Source: Phytophthora colocasiae (Eukaryota > Oomycota > Peronosporomycetes > Peronosporales > Peronosporaceae). From it: a stretch of 64,000 bases of DNA. A program made the position numbers and the translations under genes. Location of the stretch: positions 620,001-684,000 of the forward strand of contig JAGKQI010000054.1 of the NCBI GenBank assembly GCA_018806915.1, in the 5' to 3' direction. The notes below the pieces were generated by a model that was given only the letters and a program-made list of their open reading frames with translations, had not been told where the DNA came from and did not search any database. Numbering within the stretch: the first letter of the stretch is position 1; every line of letters starts with the position of its first letter. Below, piece after piece: positions 22,257 through 31,576 of this stretch.

Positions 22257-22284
22257 TCTCACAGAGAAGTGACATGTTGAGCAC

Positions 22285-22744
22285 TGTAATGGGTCTACCA
22301 AGACCTATTAGGTGGCGTACACGTGCGCTTACGTGTATGAGGAAGCGTGCAAGTAGATTAGACTTAATTTAAGTATACTTATTTAAATAAGTATAATTAA
22401 ATCAAATATAACTAATTTAAACTGCAAAATACCGTAAAATGAGAACTGTTATTGAATTTGACATAAGCCAATTATGGACCTCCTAAAACTGTTTGTAATC
22501 TATTTCTAAAGGGTCTGCCAACGTGTGGTTGGCAGAAACTCTGCTCAGTGATTGGTAGAAACCCGTTACTTTCTACCAATAATATGCACAAATGCACACG
22601 AACCACCCAATAATGTGGTTCGCCCATGTATCCTTTGGTGTGTACAGCACACCAAGGTCTGAGGCCCATTTCCAACCTCTAACAGTTATCCTAACTGTTA
22701 GAGTTACAAGTGGTACAACCACTTGTACGTGTAACCCCGTTACA
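22285..22744 (-). repeat. 3' LTR of Gypsy element A
   Basis: 460 bp, TGTAATGGG...CCCGTTACA. It contains a 22-bp palindrome (TATACTTATTTAAATAAGTATA) near 22,372-22,393 and a hairpin AACAGTTA/TAACTGTT near 22,680. The polypurine tract (AACGGGGGGATGG on minus) abuts it at 22,745-22,757. Confidence 0.95.
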
Positions 22745-22845
22745 CCATCCCCCCGTTAAGATTCGACGTATCGGTCTCGATACGTCAATCAACAGAACTT
22801 GACAAGACCGTCAAATTCCCGAGAGAAATCCGAGTTCATTTCGCA

Positions 22846-24393
22846 ATGGACTCGCCAACGCCCACGTCTCCGTCCGCTTCTGCGGACGCGCAAGCCTCAC
22901 CTGCTGCCTATGCAACAGGAACAACGACCTCAGCAGTGCCCACTAGCACTGCTGCTTCCAGCGGCCCGACAGAGAAGCTCTCTGTCACCAAGTACCATGC
23001 TCTCCATAAGGAGAAGCAAGAGAAGAAGAAGAAGTCTTCTTCTCTAGCAGAGATTAAGAATCCTGCTGTCCCTCTCAAAGAACTCTTTGGAGAGGACTAC
23101 GAAGACATCCTCGACTACGACGAGGATGTCGAGGAGGGGGAAGTTGATGTCAAGACTCCCGCTCCCGTGTCTTCGTCCGAAGACACGTCAGACCCACCCG
23201 TGGGATCTCGACGACCTCGTGTTGAGGTCTCGGACGCTTCAAGCTCGAAGCGTCCGCGCAGTGATGATGAAGCGTCCCCCATGTCGAGGGCGCTCACTGC
23301 ACCGCGCACTGATCCGCCAGTGCGCACGCCATGGATGCCTACTGAGGCGGAGATCCATGACCGGTTCGGTGCTAGTTCACCACCGAACCCGATACTGTTG
23401 TACTCATGCAACAGTATCAATGACGACGACGTCGCCGCTAAGAATGTCTTTGAGTCCGAGACTCAAAGACGCGACTACTATATCGGGCTCTTCCACGAGC
23501 TCCGATACTATGCAGCGAACAAGACTTCGCGCAAGAGCAAAGTGCCAGAGTGGCAGGCACTTTGTCAGTCGTGGAACGCCTTTGTTGAAAACTTCAACAA
23601 AGACCCGAATGCATATCGCGATCGCGTTGCTGCGGCTCGCGATCGCTACTACACTTACACTACACGTGGTAAGTGTGAACGCCTCCATGATCAGTCCATG
23701 GAAGCGGGGATCCCATGTGCCGTTCCCTTTGGCACACCCTGCCCGTGTTGCCAACCCTTGGCAACACGTCTTACCGAAAGTGATCTCTTGGGGTACACGG
23801 TCGTCCGTGTACCCGATCACATCAAGGAGCTCCGTGGTCGTATTGTGCCACGCGAAGCTCCGAGTGCTGTGGCTGACCGCAGCACTCCTCGTGAAGGGTT
23901 TAACCCTGCAAGTTATGGTGGGCTTCGTACGCCATCACCATTTCCGGAACGTCCTCCATCAGGACGTTCCGCGGCTCCCATGTATCTCGATGGGGAGGAA
24001 ATCCTCTCCAACGAATACAAAAACGAACCCCTTGAGAGTTCGTTCTCTTATGAGCCACAATCCGCTCAACAATCCAGCGGATCGCTCCACGCGCGTCGCG
24101 CAATGGCGGCGGAGGGGGTGGGAACACTCCCTCCGCATGGTCAACGCTATGACCATGACGATCGTGCCCTGCACGATCGAGTTGCTGCGCTGGAGCAGAC
24201 ACAGAGCGCTGAGATAGCTGCTCTGAAGCAGGAGGTTCGTGTCCTTCGTGCTAAGGTCTGCGAGGCAGCTCAGACTGCCTCGAACCTCTCGTCCGGTCTT
24301 GGGACGAGAGTGAACCGGTTGATCGACCGTGTCGACGGTCTCGAGAAGGCCTTCCAGGCCTCTCGCGCTCCTCAGTCGGACTACCAACCCTAG
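22846..24393 (+). CDS. antisense ORF of Gypsy element A, 515 residues, function unknown
   Basis: An uninterrupted 515-codon ORF on the strand opposite to pol, starting 101 bp inside the 3' LTR edge. Its last ~490 nt lie opposite the chromodomain and integrase tail; the first ~1,050 nt have no pol on the other strand. Layout: Ser/Thr/Pro/Ala-rich N terminus (1-60), Lys-rich stretch (about 62-75), acidic stretch (EDYEDILDYDEDVEEGEVD, about 86-105), basic nuclear-localisation-like KRPRSDDE, a central aromatic/basic region (FHELRYYAANKTSRKSKVPE, about 210-300) with Cys pairs ending CPCCQP, and a leucine-heptad coiled coil (about 440-510). No known domain. The start context, GTTCATTTCGCAATGG, resembles the oomycete initiator. 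Long antisense ORFs beside the 3' LTR are known from some plant Gypsy elements; that comparison is from general knowledge. Dense DNA hairpins could also help keep both strands open, so translation is unproven. Confidence 0.6.
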   Translation: MDSPTPTSPSASADAQASPAAYATGTTTSAVPTSTAASSGPTEKLSVTKYHALHKEKQEKKKKSSSLAEIKNPAVPLKELFGEDYEDILDYDEDVEEGEVDVKTPAPVSSSEDTSDPPVGSRRPRVEVSDASSSKRPRSDDEASPMSRALTAPRTDPPVRTPWMPTEAEIHDRFGASSPPNPILLYSCNSINDDDVAAKNVFESETQRRDYYIGLFHELRYYAANKTSRKSKVPEWQALCQSWNAFVENFNKDPNAYRDRVAAARDRYYTYTTRGKCERLHDQSMEAGIPCAVPFGTPCPCCQPLATRLTESDLLGYTVVRVPDHIKELRGRIVPREAPSAVADRSTPREGFNPASYGGLRTPSPFPERPPSGRSAAPMYLDGEEILSNEYKNEPLESSFSYEPQSAQQSSGSLHARRAMAAEGVGTLPPHGQRYDHDDRALHDRVAALEQTQSAEIAALKQEVRVLRAKVCEAAQTASNLSSGLGTRVNRLIDRVDGLEKAFQASRAPQSDYQP

Positions 24394-27300
24394 GTAGTCC
24401 GTGCTGCACGTACGGCTTCAACCGCCCGACGTAGAAGGTCGGGTGTAGCCTCATGCTGGACGGTATGTCCAGCCGGTACGCGTTACCATGCCGTTCAAGT
24501 ACTTTGAACGGCCCAATGAATCTTGGAGCAAGCTTGCTTGCTCCAAAGTCAGACACTGCATGTTTGGGCAGGTTTTGTGTAACTAACGAAACTAATGAAC
24601 CCGTTTCGAATTCATTTATGCTGCCTCTACCAACATTATCAGCGTTCAGCTTCTGTCGATCGACAGAAGCTGCGATAGCATCCTGGACAAACCGTATGAC
24701 GGCTTGTCTTCGTCGCGCAGTCTGCGCGGCTGTAACAGTAGCCGGGACGGCAGCAAGATGAACCATCTTGCTGAATCGGTCCACAAAGACAACGATGCCC
24801 GTCCTCCGCTTGCTGTCAGGCGGAAGACCGAAGACAAAGTCCATGGACATGGACTGCCAACACTCCGACGGAGTCGGTAGTGATTGAAGAGGAGCCTGCG
24901 AGAACTGCGCAGGCTTCACGCGTTGACAAACCTCGCAAGCACGTACGTACTTGCGCACCCACTTGTACTGGTGGTGCCAGTAGAAGTCACGCGTGAGAAG
25001 AGTGTATGTCTTCTCACGACCCGGATGCCCTGCCGTGGGGGCATCGTGATACTCGAACATGATCCTCAACCGGAGGTCATGATCATTCGGAACGACAATG
25101 CGATCCGCATTGTCGTCTACTGCACTGTATAACAGTAGGCCTTCGTGTACACGATAGCGGTGTACACGAGCTCGAAGATGAGGGGTTAGCTTCCGACGTG
25201 CCACGTCGGAAGGTGCTGCGAGGAACTCCAGCAGCCCCTTCGCGTCTGCATCCCTTGCATACGCGTTCTTCACGTCGTCAATCAACGTTGACGACGGCAC
25301 ACTTGTCCTCACGACACCAACAGCGTTGGCGTCGACCGTCTCCGCATAGTCAGGTCGACGCGATAACGCGTCGGCCACTACATTAAGTCTTCCGGGTTTG
25401 TACTCCACCCGGAAGTTGTACTCCGCGAAGAAGGACAACCATCTCGCCATACGTTGCGAGATGTGCGGCGACTTAATCGCCGTACGCAATGATGCGTGGT
25501 CTGTATAGACCACGAACGGTCTACTCCCAAGTAGATACACTCGGAACTTTGCGAGTGCATACTTCATGGCAAGGAGCTCCTTGTCATGTACGGGATAATT
25601 ACGCTCAGCTGGCTTCAGCTGACGCGATTGTTAATAAACTACACGATCACGCCCTTCGTTATCGTGTTGCATCAATGCACATCCGATTGCAAAGTCGGAT
25701 GCATCGCACACTACGTGGAATGGACGATCTTGGTCCGCCACGGCCAAGATCGGCGCTTCAGTCAAGCCCTGCTTGACTGCACCGAATGCCTCCTCGCACT
25801 CGGTCGTCCAAATCCACTCAGCTTCTTTCTTAAGAAGCTGTGACAACGGGCGAATCTTGCCCGCATAGTTGTCCACGTACTTGCACAAGTACGTGGCAAG
25901 CCCAAGGAACTGCCTTAGTTCCTTCACATTGGATGGCGTGGGCCATTCATTGATCACTCTGACCTTCTCTGGGTCAGGGCGCACGCCGTCTTTCCCCACG
26001 AGACACCCCAGCACGGGTATCTCGCTCGCCCCGAAGATACACTTCTTCAGGTTCGCATAGAGCTTATGTTTCCTCATAAGCTCTAGCAGCTTCCGGAGAT
26101 GCACCTTGTGCATCTCAATGTCCGTCTTCCCGTTCACAGCCCGGCTGTGGACGAACACGTCGTCGAAGTAGCTCGGTGCAAAGTCGCGCACCGAGCGCAA
26201 TAGATGTGTCACGCATCTATTGAACGTCGCAGGGGCGTTCTTAAGCCCCTGTGGCATGACGAGCCACTCCCAAAGCATACCGCTTGGAGTGCTTACCGCT
26301 GTGAGAGGGATGTCCCTCTCACGCATGGGGATTTGATAGAATCCATCACGCAGATCTAGAGCACTGAAGATAGTGCTCAAGGCCATCGAATCGATGATAA
26401 CATCTTTTCGCGGTATCGGCGTCTGCGCCGGTATCGTCGCATCGTTCAGCTTGTTATACGCATGAACGATGCGCCAGCCGCCCTGTGGTTTCTTCACACA
26501 GAACGTTGGAGCACTGTGCGGGGACTTTGACTCCCGCACTTGACCTGCAAGACGACGACTTTCAAAGAAGTCGTCGATCGCTTGCACTTGTTCACGCGGC
26601 AGTGGCCACTGCCGTGTAACACAGTACTTCGTGCCCGGCACGAGATCAATCTCGTGCTGTACGCCCTTATCCTTCGGAAGCTCCGAAGGAATCTCGTCCG
26701 GGAGTACATCCTTGTACTCCCGCAGAACTTCGTAGTAGGGACTCGACCTCAACGAGTCCCAACTCTGCTCCTCGAAGCGCTGCTTCTTAGTCTTCGCACT
26801 GAGGGAGTCATCACCCTCAGTGATCCCATCGACGACGAGCTGCTTCAGCTCTTCGGCTTCGCGATCCACTCTCTCGATATCCGAGAGAATGCAAATTTGT
26901 TCGATGCGTCCATCGTACAAGTCCCGCGCGAAGCGCTTCCAACTCATCGTTGGAAGTGCGGTCAACGCCGACGCACACGTCGGCGGATTCTCCAACCGCA
27001 TCCTCTGGTACTGTAACCCAGTACCAGTACGTGTCAAGACGTTCAACGTCTCGACACTCGGTGTCTGCACTGCAGATACACCCGTCTCAGTCCCGGACTG
27101 AGACTCGCGCAGCTCCCCGAGCTTGCGCCGCGAAGGTCTACCATGGAGCCCGGCTCCAGGTGCTCCACGTCCAAGGCATCGCACCTTGGACAGGACGTTA
27201 TCGCAATCGTCAGCGGATTCCTTCCGCTGACTCGCACTATCAAGCCCGGCTTGAGTGCCGCTCATCGCGTGCAGCGCTGCTGCACGTGAGCACGCAGGTT

Positions 27301-28274
27301 GTTCGGGTGCTGGGCGTTTGCAACCGCCAGCACCTCCTGCCGCGCAGTCGGTTCCCTGAACCGCTGCGCCTCCATCCGCTCCCGGAGCGGATGAAGCAAC
27401 CGCATCGTCGACTCCCGGAGTCGACGTGCTCTCGCTAGCTTCCTGCGCTAGCGAGTGTTCGCTTGTACACATATCATCCGTTCCCAGAGCGGATGTACGA
27501 TCGCTAGTTCCCGGAACTAGCAGCGACTGTTCGCCTATACACGTCTCATCAGCTCCCGGAGCTGATGACCGATCGCTAGTTCCCAGAACTAGCAGCGACG
27601 CGCCAGTGGCGTCAGCTCCCAGAGCTGACGCACGCCTTTCGGTTCCCCGAATTTTACGACTCTCGGAGTCGTTGATGGTCGCCGGCGGCGATCGGAGGCA
27701 GCGGCGGCCGCTGCTGCCTCAACTGGGGATCCACATGCACCGGCCGGTGCATGTGCAGCACTGACAGGGCCATCGCTCTCTGTCGCGCATGTGTTGTTGA
27801 AGCGTACGAGCGTACGCTTCTCCCAGTTGATCACCGGGTCATGCCGTGCAAGCCACGGCATGCCTAATACCAAGTCGAACTTATCGTCTAGATCCAAGAC
27901 GATAAGATCTTCTACAAACGTCCTTCGTTTGTAAGAGAAGCGCACACGGACTACGCGCTTCTCAGTCCTCACGGTGGCACCCGTTGCCAACCGCACCTCC
28001 AACACGCTGCGAGGCGTGTCGGCCTCTTCGAAGTCAAGTCTTCGAAGACTTCCCTGTCGAACAAAGTTGTTCGACGCGCCCGAGTCCACTAGGGCACGAA
28101 GAGAGTTTACTCTCTTCGACATCACGTTCAGGATGACAAGGTTTGGCTTGTCATCTTGCAGCTTACAGCGAGAAACTTTCTCGCTGGGGGCAGCAGTCCT
28201 CATCGTCGCGTGTCCAAGCTCGACACGCGAGACTGCATCACCAGTAGGACGCCCCGCGCCTACTGGTCCTTGGC
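23900..28274 (-). pseudogene. Gypsy element A pol with deleted integrase core and nonsense codons
   Basis: Minus strand: protease (SLRALVDSGASNNFV, about 28,080), a proline/serine-rich linker full of DNA hairpins, RT (PSYFDDVFVHS intact, about 26,160), RNase H (FHVVCDASDFAIGCAL), integrase zinc region (HDAPTAGHPGREKTY, RACEVCQRVKP) and the first catalytic Asp (MSMDFVFGLPPD). Then the text jumps from TVTAAQTARRR to RFVQDAIAASVDRQKLN. About 550 bp, including the second and third catalytic acidic residues, are missing compared with copy D. The integrase C terminus (HPTFYVGRLKPYV) and a chromodomain (IVERIVAHKRTNSQ, FCIRWRGFPPHRDTWEPRN) follow, ending at 23,900. Further lesions are a frame change near 27,500-27,590, TAA at 25,631 and TAG at 24,251 (CAG in copy D). 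Confidence 0.9.
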
Positions 28275-28281
28275 GTTTTTT
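28240..28281 (-). promoter_or_regulatory. -1 programmed frameshift signal of element A
   Basis: On minus: slippery heptamer AAAAAAC (28,281-28,275), in the gag frame as A-AAA-AAC, then a 7-nt spacer, then a perfect 9-bp stem ACCAGTAGG (28,267-28,259) with CCTACTGGT (28,248-28,240) and a 10-nt loop rich in G and C. Slipping back one base puts the ribosome in the pol frame (FKKRQGPVGAG). Confidence 0.88.
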
Positions 28282-29223
28282 GAACGCCCGCCCGCTGTGC
28301 ACTCGCGTGCATAGTGACCGATGTTACTACACTTGTAACATCGAACCTTGCTGTTCCTACGCTGCTGTTGACCAGCAGTCGTAGCACTCGAGAGGTTCAT
28401 AGGTTCCGGACCTCCCGTCTTCACAACAGGACGCGCCGGCTTCGCTTGACGTCGGCTAAACTCCTCTTGCATCGCAAGGCTGATCGCCTCTTCGAGAGTA
28501 TTCGGATACTCTCGGAAGAGATATGTTTTGACGGGACCATCTCTTAGTCCCTTCATGAACGTGACGACCTTGGTCGCCTCGTCGATCGGGTTGGCCACTA
28601 TGTTCGATACCAAGTATCGAGCACGCTGGGCAAAGGTGTGAACATCATCCTTGCCCTGCTGCAGATCGAGAAACTCCGCTCTCGATCTGAACTCGTTCTT
28701 CGGGGGCTCAAACGCAAGCTTGAGCTCCTCTTTGAACACCTCGTACGTGCTGAAGCACGTAGGATCCGAGAGTCGGCGCCCATAGGCCCAACTCCTCGCA
28801 CGTCCGCCAAGACATGACATGGCGAACGCGACCTTCGACATCGGATCGACGATACGTCGAGCCGCAACGGCTGTGTCAAGTTCGACAAGCCAACGAAGGA
28901 GTCTCGTCCTCCTTCCCCGTGTAGGTACTCACGTGGAGTTTCAACGACTTCACGCGTGACCTTGGGGAAGCCACCGAGGCAGCAACATCTCGTTGCTCCT
29001 TAACAATGTACCCCAGAGCAACACCGTGTTGCTGTGTCAGCGATAGCGTACGAAACATCGTCGCTACCGCTGCCTCTCCAATGACTTGTGAAAGTCTTTG
29101 GAGAGCTTCCCACTCTGGATCTGACAGGTGGGCACAGTCCGTGCGCGTCACGGACATGTGAGGGGTCCCAGTGGATCCCTCATCCATTGGGGAGTTCTCT
29201 ACCCCGCGTTCGTATGACTCCAT
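28260..29223 (-). pseudogene. Gypsy element A gag (zinc-knuckle), one frameshift
   Basis: Starts at 29,223 with MESYERGVENSPMDEG, followed by a leucine-rich helix region. After a shift near 28,905 it continues LLRWLVELDTAVAARRIVDP into the capsid-like block CLGGRARSWAYGRRLSDP and EFRSRAEFLDLQQGKDDV. It ends with a CCHC zinc knuckle (CYKCSNIGHYAREC) and TAG at 28,260. Apart from the one-nucleotide frameshift the gene looks complete. Pol is reached by -1 frameshifting just before this stop. Confidence 0.88.
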
Positions 29224-29253
29224 ACGAACGAACAGCAGTCGGTCGTGGGACGG

Positions 29254-29270
29254 ACTACAAAGTGCTACCA
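29254..29270 (-). promoter_or_regulatory. primer-binding site of element A
   Basis: Two nt inside the 5' LTR, the minus strand reads TGGTAGCACTTTG. TGGTAGCA is complementary to the TGCTACCA end of eukaryotic initiator tRNA-Met; the match then weakens. Element B has the same TGGTAGCAC start. Confidence 0.6.
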
Positions 29271-29272
29271 GG

Positions 29273-29732
29273 TGTAATGGGTCTACCAAGACCTATTAGG
29301 TGGCGTACACGTGCGCTTACGTGTATGAGGAAGCGTGCAAGTAGATTAGACTTAATTTAAGTATACTTATTTAAATAAGTATAATTAAATCAAATATAAC
29401 TAAATTAAACTGCAAAATACCGTAAAATGAGAACTGTTATTGAATTTGGCATAAGCCAATTATGGACCTCCTAAAACTGTTTGTTATCTATTTCTAAAGG
29501 GTCTGCCAACGTGTGGTTGGCAGAAACTCTGCTCAGTGATTGGTAGAAACCCGTTACTTTCTACCAATAATATGCACAAATGCACACGAACCACCCAATA
29601 ATGTGGTTCGCCCATGTATCCTTTGGTGTGTACAGCACACCAAGGTCTGAGGCCCATTTCCAACCTCTAACAGTTATCCTAACTGTTAGAGTTACAAGTG
29701 GTACAACCACTTGTACGTGTAACCCCGTTACA
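29273..29732 (-). repeat. 5' LTR of Gypsy element A
   Basis: 460 bp, same ends as the 3' LTR. I noticed differences from it at three sites (CTAATTTAA versus CTAAATTAA, TTTGACA versus TTTGGCA, TTTGTAATC versus TTTGTTATC). Confidence 0.95.
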
Positions 29733-29737
29733 AGCAC

Positions 29738-29817
29738 CACCTCAGCGAATGGATGAGACGAAAGCGCAACATGGACAACAGCTGCTGCGAGGACATGGTT
29801 AACGTGGTTATAGATAG
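29738..29817. other. short spacer between element A and the Crypton-like relic
   Basis: Continues the sequence that followed the AGCAC target before element A inserted. No element C LTR is visible here. Confidence 0.5.
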
Positions 29818-30712
29818 TTAGGGTTGTGTCAACTTTTCCAGAAGTACCAGTGTTAGCCTTATGAGCAGTACCAAGCGCAGCGAATTGGTTTGGGTGGTCC
29901 AGAACTTCAAGCAGGTGGAGGGGTCGGGATTTACTGCAGCTTCGACAGGGAGTTCCGGTAAGTTATCCAGCAGATCCACGCACGGTGCAGCTTGCGTTAT
30001 AAGCGCTAGGCCGTGGCATATATCGGACATGTCGTAAAGTCGATGTCTGGAAACAGGGAAATACGTTGTTCCTCGGACATCTTTTAGCGGATAAATCGCA
30101 CGAAGAAAATATTGGCTGCGTCAATAGAAAGATTTTGCTTTTGAACGAGCGACAGATCAGAGGCCCTCCCGAACAGGTACCACAAAAGACATAGCAGTGC
30201 TGCACCTTGGTAGTCTCGCGATGTAGCTGCATTCTCGTACAAATACATTACTATATTTTTCAGATAAACCTTCGAGCATGGAGGTGCTTTACTCACAACC
30301 TTTCCATCTCTTTTCATGCAGAAGTTTTCAAGCGTTTTCCCCATGCTGAGCAGCTTTGCTTCAACAATGTGGCGTTGCGTGGGGAAGAGCTCAAACAATC
30401 ACATCTACTTCTGTCTGTAGTACTGCATGGCGGTGTTCCGGCAAGCGTTGTACCCTTCTTACCCTCGTGAAAGGCAAGGTACATACCAAACATATCCAAT
30501 ATTGAAATAAAGCACTACCCGCTACTATCCTTTTCAATGGATGCCGTAACGTAGTCAAGATCTACGGACTCGCTTTTTATAAACGCCGCAATCGCAGTTA
30601 CTTGAGCGCGCTTGGTATTGCCCGGTTTGAGCTCGGCTAACCCCATTGTCGGATAAGGGGAAAATATGGAAGTGATATGTGTTTGACTTGATTTTTGAGT
30701 TGACACAGCCAT
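29818..30712 (-). pseudogene. Crypton-like tyrosine recombinase relic
   Basis: The minus strand from 30,712 reads GLAELKPGNTKRAQVTAIAA, an in-frame TAG, then LDMFGMYLAFHEGKKGTTLA. After a frameshift near 30,400 it reads FELFPTQRHIVEAKLLSMGK, then ALLCLLWYLFGRASDLSLVQ and a late ALITQAAPCVDLLDNLP. The helical core with LLWYLFGRxSDL, where Arg is the first catalytic residue, matches Crypton-type tyrosine recombinases known from oomycetes. The HxxR...Y part is not seen. Several lesions make it inactive. Confidence 0.5.
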
Positions 30713-30979
30713 TTTTTTCTTCTCCCTCCGACCGGATACGTCGGAATTAGTGGCTCATATGACCTACCTAACCTCGAAAGCAGTGATTGGTATAAACTTT
30801 TTTACTCATGCGTTTGATTGGATAAAATAAAATACTAACAAATGACTAGATACCAAAATCGATAAAACTGTGATACCGTCATATTGGCTGGTCCCTTTCA
30901 TAGTGCTGCCAAAATACACTATTCTTTCTATTCTTACCGGTACAGTACACCCATGATCATCACCCCAAATGACTCAATA
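30713..30979. other. no gene recognised
   Basis: AT-rich flank between the Crypton-like relic and the left end of the Tc1-like element. Confidence 0.5.
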
Positions 30980-31100
30980 CAGTGCGGGCGGAAAATATAC
31001 GTTTTTCGATGAGTTATAGCCAATTAGCGGCAATGAATCGAATGGAAATGCCCAATAGAACTAGATAGCAAAACGAATCGAATAGCGGTGGATTCATGCC
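30980..31100. repeat. left terminal inverted repeat of the Tc1-like element
   Basis: 121 bp matching the right repeat in inverted orientation, with small differences such as CGTTTTTC versus CGGTTTTC. Confidence 0.93.
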
Positions 31101-31576
31101 GCTGCACAACACCTTAAAGACAGTTTCGCTTCCATTTCCCCATGGCGATAACTTTATAGGCGAGTTACGTTTTTCAAAGGACGTGGCGTTCTACCACCTC
31201 CCCTGGATTCAGGCCAAGCGCTGTTCTAATACGTCTCGATTGATAAGATTTTGTGTTCTATCGACAAGGAATAACACTATTTTGAATGCCAAAATGGACG
31301 AGTCTGACAGAAAACGAAAGAAGTCAAATATTTGCCTTGCGGAAGTGTGATTTTAAGCGAGCGTGCAATCGCTAAGGATTTAGGACGCTCTAGGGGTGTT
31401 GTGCCTTCATTTCTGTCCGACCTCGACCTCTACAATAGCCCTGGAAGACCAAAGGAACTGACCCCGGCTGCCGAGCGATGTATCTATCGCGAGGCATCGA
31501 AAGGGAAGCTGAGCGCCCAGGGCCTCTGTCGCGAAGTCGGTTGTCGCGAAGTCGGTGCAACTTACCGCGGTGCAGG

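Larger units (their letters stand above)
16898..22279 (-). mobile_element. decayed Gypsy element C (family B), 5' LTR missing
   Basis: Minus-strand Gypsy copy closely related to element B. It keeps a 3' LTR (16,898-17,260), a polypurine tract, pol pieces from 17,530 to 21,600 and a gag start at 22,256. It is cut off at 22,284, where element A is inserted, and its 5' LTR was not found beyond element A. It has many stops, frameshifts and deletions. Confidence 0.9.
22285..29732 (-). mobile_element. Gypsy/chromovirus element A with complete LTRs (TSD AGCAC)
   Basis: A 7,448-bp element on the minus strand with 460-bp LTRs at each end, flanked by AGCAC at 22,280-22,284 and 29,733-29,737. Order from the right: 5' LTR, primer-binding site, gag, protease, RT, RNase H, integrase remnant, chromodomain, then a 3' region that also encodes a long ORF on the opposite strand, polypurine tract, 3' LTR. 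The LTRs differ at only about three positions that I could find, so insertion was fairly recent. It landed in the 5' region of the older element C. Confidence 0.96.

Noticed and set aside
23087..24217. 376-codon frame in another register of the same strand as the antisense ORF
   Set aside because: Arg/Ser/His-rich low-complexity text, typical of an out-of-frame reading of GC-rich coding DNA.
25560..25640. TAA in element A pol as a possible programmed readthrough
   Set aside because: It lies inside the RNase H domain where no recoding is expected, and the copy has another nonsense codon; simple decay is more likely.
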